Source: Bacteroidota bacterium (lineage in GTDB: Bacteria; Bacteroidota; Rhodothermia; Balneolales; HLUCCA01). Taken from it: a DNA stretch of 64,000 bases. The stretch is from NCBI GenBank assembly GCA_020832235.1, contig JAFIEZ010000003.1, forward strand, positions 1-64,000. The letters are read 5' to 3'. Below are positions 47,501 through 54,370 of this stretch, in pieces; the first letter of the stretch is position 1, and each line of letters opens with the position of its first letter. The notes below the pieces were generated by a model. It was not told where the DNA came from, made no database searches, and was given only the letters and a program-made list of their open reading frames with translations. The position numbers were made by a program, and so were the translations under genes.

Positions 47501-49033
47501 TTCGAAAATGTTAGGTTTTTTACCTAAATGCACACTCAGGTCGGTAACCATTTCTTCACGTATGTAATCGAGTGGTGGATTCGTAACCTGCGCAAAGTTC
47601 TGGTAGAAAAAATCGAAGAAAGAACGCGGTTCATCAGAGAGAATTGCTGGTCGAGCTGTATCTCCCATAGAACCAATGGGCTCTTTACCGTCTTGAATGA
47701 TGGGAACGAGCATTCGTTTAACATCTTCATCGGAATAGCTGAAAATGTGTTTCTTGTGTAATAATTGTGGCTCAATCGGAATGCTGTTCGCTCTGATTGG
47801 TGCAAGTCTTGGATCAAAGTTTGCATCATGGTTATCGCGGGATTTGCTGGGATCGCGAAAATGAACTTCGCCTTTGTCGATGTCTACCTTTACACCAGTG
47901 CCCGCATGAAGCGTGCCTTTTTTAAGGATGGTTGATTCATCAATGTCAAATGAACCCGCTTCTGAAGACAAGAAAAAATGATCGTTTGTAAGAGCCCAGC
48001 GGCAGGGGCGGAACCCATTTCGGTCGAGGCGCGCACCGATAGAGCGTCCATCTGAGTAGGTTACAAATGCAGGGCCGTCCCAAGGCTCCATTGCCCTGCT
48101 CCAGAATTTGTAGAAGGGGTTATTACCGTCGGCCGGGGGCATCATCAATGCCAGAATGTCCTCAACATTTGGTATGGAACTACGATACATGAGCGCTTCA
48201 ACCATCTCGTTAAACGAGCCTGAATCGCTGATACCTTCATGAGTGAGCAGTTCATCTTCACGAAGACCCAGATAGCGCTCTCGGGAGTAAGCCCATGAGC
48301 GGTTACCTGCTATGGTATTGATTTCACCATTATGACCGATAAGCCGGAAAGGCTGAACCTTGTCCCATGAAGTTTTAGTGTTTGTTGAAAATCTGCGATG
48401 GTACAGTACAAAGCGGGTTTTGAAAGATGGATTCTGCAGATCAAGATAGAACCGGTCCAGGTCTTTTGAACGGGTTAGCGCTTTGTAATTTATGCTATTG
48501 GCCGAAAGTGAGGTAAAGAAAAATTCCTTGATAATACCATTTTCTCGTTCCTTTGTGCGTGTGAGCTGCTTGGCTGCATGCAAGAGCTTATCAAAGGAAG
48601 AGTTGGTTCGACAGTGCTCCGGTCGCTGTATGATGGCGTGTAGTATGCCTGGCATAGCCTCCAGCGCTTCGGGACCAAGAACGCTGCTGTCTATTGGGAC
48701 TTCGCGATACTCAATAACTTTCAGACCGAGAAATGAGAACGTTTCTTCGAATACTCGTAAGGCAATTCTGCGGCGTTCGGGGTGCGTAGGCGTGAATAAA
48801 GAAGCTACGGCCACGGAGTCTTTTTCGTAACCAAACAACTCAAACGGGATATCGGTCATGATGCCGGCACCGTCGCCGGTAATCTGATCGGCAGCGCACG
48901 CTCCGCGGTGCTCCATGCAACGTAATGCGTGAAGTCCTTTCTGCAGATGACTGTGAGTGTGTTCATTTTTTAAACTCGCAATAAAACCCACGCCACATGC
49001 GGACTTCTCGGTACTTGAGAATTCGTAGCTCAT
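44600..49033 (-). CDS. gltB: Glutamate synthase large subunit
   Basis: 1477 residues from the ATG at 49033, which has AGGAGT four bases ahead; an in-frame start at 49048 lacks this site. It makes glutamate from glutamine and 2-oxoglutarate. After a 12-residue propeptide the N-terminal nucleophile C13 begins 'CGVGFIASLKNEHTH' (glutaminase). The central and FMN domains follow ('EGGENPYYF', 'VHVSGGDGGTGAATLTSMKH'). The 3Fe-4S cluster Cys are in 'CVMARICEKNTCPTG'. The C-terminal beta-helix is 'GLAVIRPNKAATFKPEEN'. No gltD small-subunit gene lies beside it, so the reductant, NAD(P)H via a distant GltD or ferredoxin, cannot be read here. Confidence 0.95.
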   Translation of the reverse strand: MSYEFSSTEKSACGVGFIASLKNEHTHSHLQKGLHALRCMEHRGACAADQITGDGAGIMTDIPFELFGYEKDSVAVASLFTPTHPERRRIALRVFEETFSFLGLKVIEYREVPIDSSVLGPEALEAMPGILHAIIQRPEHCRTNSSFDKLLHAAKQLTRTKERENGIIKEFFFTSLSANSINYKALTRSKDLDRFYLDLQNPSFKTRFVLYHRRFSTNTKTSWDKVQPFRLIGHNGEINTIAGNRSWAYSRERYLGLREDELLTHEGISDSGSFNEMVEALMYRSSIPNVEDILALMMPPADGNNPFYKFWSRAMEPWDGPAFVTYSDGRSIGARLDRNGFRPCRWALTNDHFFLSSEAGSFDIDESTILKKGTLHAGTGVKVDIDKGEVHFRDPSKSRDNHDANFDPRLAPIRANSIPIEPQLLHKKHIFSYSDEDVKRMLVPIIQDGKEPIGSMGDTARPAILSDEPRSFFDFFYQNFAQVTNPPLDYIREEMVTDLSVHLGKKPNIFEKKELIPPAVAYELKSPIISLGEMDYIRSLDGEVDKHLRIKTKVLDMTFDVTHGVVGLKSRLQKLSEEASEAVNNGYTILALSDERADFDRAPIPSLLALRALVNSLNETGQRLNASILVHSGEIKSTHHVAALIGFGASAVCPYIALELARFEDDRNLRDMNPDDKEKNLIKAFESGLLKVMAKMGISVVRSYQSSKLFTAVGIGKKITADFFPGLYSPIGGIELEHIVDDIVKKLELAKVAAADDKVIKTYFWKEHNRGKEGEKHAMTNTRSKIIHELVRETGFSLKSMELFNEYLKVGEDDAPVNIRHLFDLKPATESLELETVQSQADILKTFGSGAMSFGAISAESQRDIFLAMKEIGGRSNSGEGGENPYYFTEGITASAKQVASARFGVTAEYLVSGDEFQIKIAQGAKPGEGGQLMGVKVNEDIAKARYANVGVDLISPPPLHDIYSIEDLKELIYELKQLKPDAKVNVKLVAGANIGTIAVGVAKAGADVIHVSGGDGGTGAATLTSMKHAGLPFEFGLVEVHKALIANNLRKNVKLRTDGGLHTGKDIVVAAILGAEEFEFGKLLLVAEGCVMARICEKNTCPTGIATHDPKFKAKYKGHKDHVVTTLKYIAEDVRRYLSKVGVESLDKLRGRTDLLKVHDKHGDLVSTRHLDLSFFLGESTQDNSERTNLYFEGVNELNKTLVDECKDAIISQGSVALKHRIFTTDRAALATLSGEIARKIHTERLDKIKAGDPSHEHVRFDGKIDIEFTGSAGQGFGVFMVEGISTTLYGEANDSVCKAMSGGLAVIRPNKAATFKPEENAIIGNCTMYGATGGKLYVNGLAGDRFAVRNSGATAIVEGTGLHACEYMTNGLVMILGNTSSNIGAGMTGGKLYIYGDQDANINKNYIDQVPLNDEDERELKDLLEDYLKKTNSNRANSILNGWNDLKTGFRKYLPLKEIHKLADKVSSEEDPQAA

Positions 49034-49464
49034 GATTACTCCTAACATTTAATAAAAACTGGCTGTTTAGACGAAGACGGTCTGAAAATAATAACGAAGA
49101 GATACTGTTGTAGAATTCCAGATAAACTTTTCCGTCTTTTAATAACCCAAAAAATAATGGTCTTGTCAAGGAGGCTATCTGATCGAAAGTGTGGTTTAAA
49201 TGAAATAAATAATCATTTTTATTATGTGTATAGCTGTCTGGAAGGTGGATTAGCCAGGTGAAATTACGGCAATCATTGGAGGTTGGAAAGAAGAAAAGCG
49301 CTTACATGAAAGTCGATGAAAGAAGACGGAAATCAGTCAGAAAATTGTTCATGCAATGTTTCTAACCGTTTTTCGAATAGTTGTAAAATATTGTAATAAG
49401 TCGGTGAGTGCTCAAGAGCAACTGCTGTCTGCACGTGATCCTCAGGATGAGTATTGGTTTTTCG
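49034..49464 (-). other. Gene-free leader region between hisF and gltB
   Basis: 431 bases with no convincing gene. On the minus strand it provides the gltB leader. AGGAGT at 49043-49038 is the ribosome-binding site, and a TTGACA (49169-49164) about 130 bases ahead of the start could be a -35-like element, with no matching downstream box. No clear terminator for hisF is visible, so read-through into gltB is possible. AT content is high. Confidence 0.45.
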
Positions 49465-50223
49465 TTAATGCAAGCGGACAGGAATTCCAGCATGGTCCAT
49501 TTCTCGCTTCAGGTCTGTTATTTCAATTTCTTTGAAATGGAAAATGGAAGCGGCTAAAACGGCATCTGCTTTACCGTTGGTTATGGCTTCAATACAATGT
49601 TGAATGGTACCGGCCCCTCCACTGGCCACCAGGGGGATTGGAACGGCGCTGGAAACCTGAGCTAATAAATCATTGTCGAAACCTGATTTGGTGCCGTCTT
49701 TATCCATGCTTGTGAGCAGAATTTCGCCGGCACCCCTTGTGTAGACTTCCCGTGCCCATTCCAGACAGTCAATTCCCGTATCTTCTGTACCGGCCTTCAC
49801 GAAAATATTCCAGCTTCCATTCGTACGTTTAGCGTCAAGTGCTGCAACTATGCACTGCGAACCAAAGCGGTTAGCCGCCCTTGAAATTAGATCGGGATCG
49901 CGAACAATACTGCTGTTCAGAGATACCTTATCAGCACCGGCATGCAACAAGTCAGCGATTTCATCCACCGATTTTATCCCTCCGCCAACTGTGAACGGGA
50001 TGCTGATTTCTCTGGAGATTTCACGAACCAGATCAATCAGTGTTTTTCTTCGTTCATTTGTTGCCGTTATGTCTAAAAAAACCAGTTCATCGGCTCCTTC
50101 CAGTGAATACCTTCTGGCCAGCTCAACGGGGTCGCCTGCATCCCTTAATCCTTCGAAATTAACGCCTTTTACAGTTCGGCCATTTTTGATGTCAAGACAG
50201 GGAATAATTCGGGTTGATAGCAT
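49465..50223 (-). CDS. hisF: Imidazole glycerol phosphate synthase, cyclase subunit
   Basis: 252 residues, a complete TIM barrel. With HisH it makes imidazole glycerol phosphate and AICAR in histidine synthesis. The catalytic Asp residues lie in '[16 protein letters not shown]' and '[18 protein letters not shown]'. Phosphate-binding loops are '[12 protein letters not shown]' and '[12 protein letters not shown]'. hisH is not adjacent. The gene diverges from a DtxR-type regulator, and a palindrome lies between the two. Confidence 0.95.
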   Translation of the reverse strand: MLSTRIIPCLDIKNGRTVKGVNFEGLRDAGDPVELARRYSLEGADELVFLDITATNERRKTLIDLVREISREISIPFTVGGGIKSVDEIADLLHAGADKVSLNSSIVRDPDLISRAANRFGSQCIVAALDAKRTNGSWNIFVKAGTEDTGIDCLEWAREVYTRGAGEILLTSMDKDGTKSGFDNDLLAQVSSAVPIPLVASGGAGTIQHCIEAITNGKADAVLAASIFHFKEIEITDLKREMDHAGIPVRLH

Positions 50224-50233
50224 GTAAGAAAGG

Positions 50234-50289
50234 GTGCAAAAGTAAGAATTAAGGTCATATTACCTTTTAGTGATGTGCAAAAGTACGAA
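50234..50289. promoter_or_regulatory. Divergent control region with palindrome and paired repeats
   Basis: Between hisF and the DtxR-type gene, AAGGTcATATtACCTT (50251-50266) is a palindrome matching at 14 of 16 positions. It is flanked by two direct repeats, gtgcaaaagta-gaa, at 50234-50247 and 50275-50288. On the minus strand each repeat contains TACTTTTG, an exact -7 box (50244-50237 and 50285-50278). The palindrome could be the operator of the metal-dependent regulator, which would then control itself and perhaps hisF. Confidence 0.45.
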
Positions 50290-50326
50290 AATTCCGCCTG
50301 CATATCCTTTTTTTGTATCTTATTCT

Positions 50327-50998
50327 ATGAGTGAGATACATCGAAATAAACTGTCTGAGTCACAAGAAGATTACCTGAAGAAAATATACGTCTTAGGTGA
50401 AGTTGAACCGCAGGTTAGTACGCAGGCTCTTGCAGACCATCTGAAGGTTAAACCAGCTTCTGTTACCGGAATGCTCAAAAAGCTGTCGGAGCTCGGACTG
50501 GTATCTTATGAGCGTTATAAAGGTGTTCAACTAACTCCGGCAGGTGAGCGTATCGCCGTTGAAATCCTGCGACATCATCGTCTTATTGAGATGTATCTTT
50601 CTCAGGTGCTGGGTTATTCATGGGATGAAATTCATGATGAGGCCGAACGGTTGGAACATCATATCAGTGAGAAATTCGAGGCAAAAATTGCCGAAAAGCT
50701 TGGGCATCCGACTCATGACCCTCATGGCGACCCTATTCCTCTCGCAGACCTTACATTTCCCGATCAGCCTGCATTGCAGGTGTTAATGGACATTCCTGCA
50801 AATACTAAGGTCGTTATAAAAAGGGTCAGAACTCAGGATAGTGATATACTCACCTTGATGAGTAAGTTAGGTCTGACACTTGAAAAAGAGCTCACCGTAC
50901 TTTCGCGGGATGCGGATGGAGTACGTATACAATTAGGTAATGATAGGATGCTTGTGCCTGCAGATATTGCGCAGAAGATAAACGTAGGTGTTTACTAG
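50327..50998 (+). CDS. DtxR/MntR-family metal-dependent transcriptional regulator
   Basis: 223 residues from the ATG at 50327; an ATG at 50270 in the same frame runs through the upstream promoter region and is rejected. The winged helix is 'KLSESQEDYLKKIYVLGE' with 'VSTQALADHLKVKPASVTGMLKKLSELGLV'. The metal-binding and dimer domain is 'ILRHHRLIEMYLSQVLGYSWDEIHDEAERLEHHIS' and 'LGHPTHDPHGDPIP'. Residues about 150-223 form an SH3/FeoA-like domain. It should sense Mn(II) or Fe(II). No metal transporter is adjacent. Its stop lies 10 bases from the end of the convergent PII gene. Confidence 0.9.
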   Translation: MSEIHRNKLSESQEDYLKKIYVLGEVEPQVSTQALADHLKVKPASVTGMLKKLSELGLVSYERYKGVQLTPAGERIAVEILRHHRLIEMYLSQVLGYSWDEIHDEAERLEHHISEKFEAKIAEKLGHPTHDPHGDPIPLADLTFPDQPALQVLMDIPANTKVVIKRVRTQDSDILTLMSKLGLTLEKELTVLSRDADGVRIQLGNDRMLVPADIAQKINVGVY

Positions 50999-51008
50999 TA
51001 TTCTTGAG

Positions 51009-51713
51009 CTACTTTGTTCGGTGTGCAATACCAGCGGCTTGTTCAACCTCGAGCATAAAAGCAATTCCTTTACCAGGCTCATTTAGTTGCGCACGTTCAA
51101 CAATTGATTTAAGCACTTTTTCACTGATATCTCTTTCAACAAGCGTTAATATGATATCCTTCTCTGGTTCTATTGCCATCGAAAACAGGGAGCTGGTTTC
51201 GTGTATCCCAGAGCCCCTGCCGTGAATAATCGTGCCACCTTCTGCGCCGGCCTCACGCGACGCCTGCATGACCTCGTCACTGTGGCCGCTATTTACAATC
51301 GTTACGATTAAATCGTACAAAACTTCGTTTTCCATGGAATGATTCGTTACAGATTTTCTTGGGTTTTTTTGAATTTTGCGCCCTATATGCACGCATCCGG
51401 CCAATTGCAGTATATCAACAACCAGTGATATACCAGTGTCTGGTTTGTGCAGTTTCATAATGCGGCGGATGGCTGTGAATACACTTTCTACAACACTGCC
51501 ACGTGCCATAATTAACACAATTTCCTTCTCAAGGCTCTGACCTAATCCCCATAACGAGAATGTGCCAGGTGGTGCAGTACCATGCCCTAGAAGGGTGGTT
51601 GCACCTTCTGCCCCTGCTTTTTTTGCCGCAGAGATGACTTTAAGCGCAGCACCCTTCTTTACCACGGTAAAAATCAGCTTATGTCGCAAATCTGTTGTCG
51701 TCTCAGTACTCAT
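51009..51713 (-). CDS. Tandem PII-domain protein
   Basis: 234 residues with two PII-like halves. Repeat 1 (about 10-115) is 'LIFTVVKKGAALKVISAAKKAGAEGATTLLGHG' to 'SLVVDILQLAGC'; repeat 2 (about 130-230) is 'DLIVTIVNSGHSDEVMQASREAGAEGGTIIHGRG' to 'AFMLEVEQAAG'. Each keeps the 'AGAEG' turn and the 'GHG/GRG' loop that bind nucleotides in PII proteins, but the T-loop is short and differs between halves. PII proteins sense ATP/ADP and 2-oxoglutarate and control membrane transporters. The start overlaps the DUF1538 gene by 4 bases, so it probably regulates that membrane pair. Confidence 0.82.
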   Translation of the reverse strand: MSTETTTDLRHKLIFTVVKKGAALKVISAAKKAGAEGATTLLGHGTAPPGTFSLWGLGQSLEKEIVLIMARGSVVESVFTAIRRIMKLHKPDTGISLVVDILQLAGCVHIGRKIQKNPRKSVTNHSMENEVLYDLIVTIVNSGHSDEVMQASREAGAEGGTIIHGRGSGIHETSSLFSMAIEPEKDIILTLVERDISEKVLKSIVERAQLNEPGKGIAFMLEVEQAAGIAHRTK

Positions 51714-52444
51714 TGTGAAGATTTATTTTCTTTGAATTTATAGAGTACGCCTAAAGTAAGAACCGAAAGAATTGGCGCAAGTGCAACCAATGCAATCATT
51801 CCAAAACCATCGATGGCGCTTCGCCCGGAGTCTTCTGCACCGGCAATACCCAGAGACAGGGCTGTAATGAATGTTACTGTCATAGGACCGGTGGCAACAC
51901 CTCCGGAGTCGAAGGCTATGGCCGTAAATGTTTCACTGGTAAACCATGCCATTACGATAACTATGCCATATCCACCGATGACAAAATACATCAACGGTAA
52001 GTCATATATAACACGTGCCATACTCAGGGCAATTGAAAATCCCACTCCGATAGATAATGTAATAAGCATAAGACGCTGAGGAATGTAACCGGCGGTTACT
52101 TTATCCACTTCATAATTCAATATACGAACGGCCGGCTCTGCGAAAGTCGCTACAAATCCCAGTACAAAGCCTACCGGAATGATAATCCATTTGTAAGGCA
52201 GAGCCGCAAATTTTTCACCCATAGCTTCACCAAAGGGAAGAAATCCCACATGAACTCCGTGCAGAAAAAGAATAAGCCCGAAAAATGTCAGAATCACCCC
52301 TTTAATGATGTCAATAATTTTTTGACGGGGGAGTTTGAGGAAAAAAATCTGAAAGAAGATGAAGAATAGCAGGAGGGGAGCTAGTGCAAAGCTTACTTCC
52401 ATAACCACGTGATCCAGACCTTTAAGTAAATCAATTTCACTCAT
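51710..52444 (-). CDS. DUF1538 membrane protein (second half of a split pair)
   Basis: 244 residues with about seven transmembrane segments. Typical DUF1538 motifs are 'FLHGVHVGFLPFGEAMG', 'FVATFAEPAVRIL', 'FDSGGVATGPMTVTF' and 'DGFGMIALVALAPILSV'. The family is of unknown function; the conserved DSGG(V)xTGPM segment in the middle of the membrane looks like a substrate or ion site. Many family members seem to hold two such halves in one chain, while here each half is a gene. It overlaps the first DUF1538 gene and the PII gene by 4 bases each. A transporter gated by the PII protein is inferred. Confidence 0.8.
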   Translation of the reverse strand: MSEIDLLKGLDHVVMEVSFALAPLLLFFIFFQIFFLKLPRQKIIDIIKGVILTFFGLILFLHGVHVGFLPFGEAMGEKFAALPYKWIIIPVGFVLGFVATFAEPAVRILNYEVDKVTAGYIPQRLMLITLSIGVGFSIALSMARVIYDLPLMYFVIGGYGIVIVMAWFTSETFTAIAFDSGGVATGPMTVTFITALSLGIAGAEDSGRSAIDGFGMIALVALAPILSVLTLGVLYKFKENKSSQ

Positions 52445-53133
52445 GAGAAGAACATCCCCAATATTAAAACGGCGATGATGGGTCCAATGGAAGCGAGGGC
52501 AACCAGCCCGAATCCGTCACCCGATCCTGATTTACCTTTGAGTACAGAGGCTACACCTACACCTAGTGCAAGTATAAAAGGCACCGCCATAGGACCAGTG
52601 GTTACACCGCCAGAGTCGAAGGATATGGGCAGGAAGGTGGGCTCTGAAAACCAGGCCAGAATAAAAACAACCGCATAGCCGACTGTTAGAATATAGATGA
52701 TGGGAATACTGAAGATGATTTTCAGCATTGATACGGCAACAAAAAACGCGAGTCCCAGCGCGACGGCATATACCAGTATGTTTCGGTCTACAGCCCCTTC
52801 AGAGGCGGTATCCACATAAGATGCAAGTACACGCACATCGGGCTCCGCAACCGTTACAACAAATCCGAGTATGAAGCTGAACAAGAGTATAAACCAGAGC
52901 TTACCGGTTCTGGGCAGTGCCGAACCAATGCGTTCACCAATAGGAAGGAGACCGACATGAACACCGAGAAGGAAGAGTATCAGGCCCGTAACCACCATCA
53001 GCGTACCGGCAACAAACTGAATGAAAATTGGCCATTCAACCCATATGATGGTGAACTGAAGCAAGAATACAACTACCGTGATAGGCAGTACACCCATCAC
53101 AACTTCGTGAACAGTTTCAGATAGATTTGCCAT
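52441..53133 (-). CDS. DUF1538 membrane protein (first half of a split pair)
   Basis: 230 residues with about seven membrane segments, clearly paralogous to the protein encoded next. Shared motifs include 'FLLGVHVGLLPIGERIG', 'FVVTVAEPDVRVLASYV', 'FDSGGVTTGPMAVPFILALG' and 'DGFGLVALASIGPIIAVLILG'. The extra charged tail of its neighbour is missing. It is the first gene of the three-gene unit ending with the tandem PII protein, so the two halves probably assemble as a heterodimer. Substrate unknown. Confidence 0.8.
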   Translation of the reverse strand: MANLSETVHEVVMGVLPITVVVFLLQFTIIWVEWPIFIQFVAGTLMVVTGLILFLLGVHVGLLPIGERIGSALPRTGKLWFILLFSFILGFVVTVAEPDVRVLASYVDTASEGAVDRNILVYAVALGLAFFVAVSMLKIIFSIPIIYILTVGYAVVFILAWFSEPTFLPISFDSGGVTTGPMAVPFILALGVGVASVLKGKSGSGDGFGLVALASIGPIIAVLILGMFFS

Positions 53134-53302
53134 AAACTCCGGTTTGGATAATTAGGTATGCCAATATCTCACTTTATTAGCTAAGTTCCACACTTTTAAT
53201 GGGGGGAGGGCTGGCTATGTTACAATTTAGCTGGGGTGATTTATATGAAACTCGTCTTAATCATCCACTCTTCCGTGAAATCTCTTAAATGGGGGATATA
53301 AA

Positions 53303-53341
53303 AAAACCGGCAAGCGCCAAGGCACTCCACCGGTTCTTTTA
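53303..53341 (-). terminator. Rho-independent terminator of sucD
   Basis: aaccgg (53304-53310 region) pairs with ccggtt (53330-53335) around an inner gcc/ggc stack, and on the minus strand is followed by seven T. It lies just beyond the sucD stop and looks like the terminator at 1474-1514. Confidence 0.75.
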
Positions 53342-53354
53342 AATGTGTTGGAAT

Positions 53355-54227
53355 TTATTTTCCAAGCAATGTCTTCATAGTCTCACCCATTACGGCAGGA
53401 TTTTCACAAACCGTGATACCCGCAGCAGCAAGTGCTTTCATCTTATCGTCGGCAGTACCTTTACCACCAGATACAATAGCACCTGCATGACCCATACGTC
53501 GGCCCGGAGGCGCCGTTCTGCCCGCGATGAAGGCTACAACGGGTTTCTTTACGTGCTCTTTGATGTAAGCTGCCGCTTCTTCCTCCGCTGTACCACCGAT
53601 TTCACCGATAAGCATAATCGCTTCGGTGTCCGGATCTTCATTCAAGAGTTTTACAGCATCGGTGTGCGTAGTACCAATAACCGGGTCGCCACCAATACCA
53701 ATAGCTGTGGTTTGCCCCAGACCAACTTTGCTGAGCTGGTCAACCGCCTCGTAGGTTAATGTACCTGATCGGGAGATAAGTCCGATAGGACCGGGAGTAA
53801 AGATGTTACCCGGCATAATACCCACTTTAGCTTCACCGGGGGTGATAACACCAGGACAGTTCGGGCCTATGAGTGTCGCACCCATACGCGTTACTACGTC
53901 TTTGGCCACAATCATATCTTTTACAGGAATGCCTTCAGTAATACAAATAATCACTTTAACTCCGGCTAGTGCCGATTCAATAATGGCATCTGAGGCAAAT
54001 GCTGGAGGAACAAAAATTACAGATGTGTTTGCACCTTCTTCGCTTACTGCGTCAGCAACGGTATTGAAAACCGGACGATCGAGGTGTTTGGTTCCTCCTT
54101 TTCCGGGTGTTACCCCGCCAATAACATTGGTTCCATAATCTATCATCTGCCCGGCATGGAAACTTCCTTCTTTACCGGTAAATCCCTGCACTACTAAGCG
54201 GGTGTCTTTTCCAACTAAAACGCTCAT
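53355..54227 (-). CDS. sucD: Succinyl-CoA ligase (ADP/GDP-forming), alpha subunit
   Basis: 290 residues. It forms succinate and ATP/GTP from succinyl-CoA in the TCA cycle. The CoA-binding Rossmann domain starts '[19 protein letters not shown]'. '[11 protein letters not shown]' and '[13 protein letters not shown]' are signature motifs. The phosphohistidine lies in '[18 protein letters not shown]'. AAAGGA precedes the ATG by 7 bases. The beta subunit gene sucC is not adjacent. The gene diverges from dnaG. Confidence 0.95.
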   Translation of the reverse strand: MSVLVGKDTRLVVQGFTGKEGSFHAGQMIDYGTNVIGGVTPGKGGTKHLDRPVFNTVADAVSEEGANTSVIFVPPAFASDAIIESALAGVKVIICITEGIPVKDMIVAKDVVTRMGATLIGPNCPGVITPGEAKVGIMPGNIFTPGPIGLISRSGTLTYEAVDQLSKVGLGQTTAIGIGGDPVIGTTHTDAVKLLNEDPDTEAIMLIGEIGGTAEEEAAAYIKEHVKKPVVAFIAGRTAPPGRRMGHAGAIVSGGKGTADDKMKALAAAGITVCENPAVMGETMKTLLGK

Positions 54228-54357
54228 GCGTTGATCCTTTTGAGTTAATAATGGGTGGTTTACATATTAAAAAAATAATAGCTCGAATATACCCACCACT
54301 ATCGACTAATGAAAGTGAATCCATGTAATACTTCTGTAAGGTCTTCACCAAATCTGC

Positions 54358-54365
54358 TATCTTTG
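54358..54365 (+). promoter_or_regulatory. Predicted -7 box just ahead of dnaG (leaderless start)
   Basis: TATCTTTG fits TAnnTTTG exactly and ends 5 bases before the ATG at 54371. A start about 7 bases downstream of the box would put the transcript end at the start codon. The -33 region is only weakly matched. Confidence 0.4.
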
Positions 54366-54370
54366 GTTTT

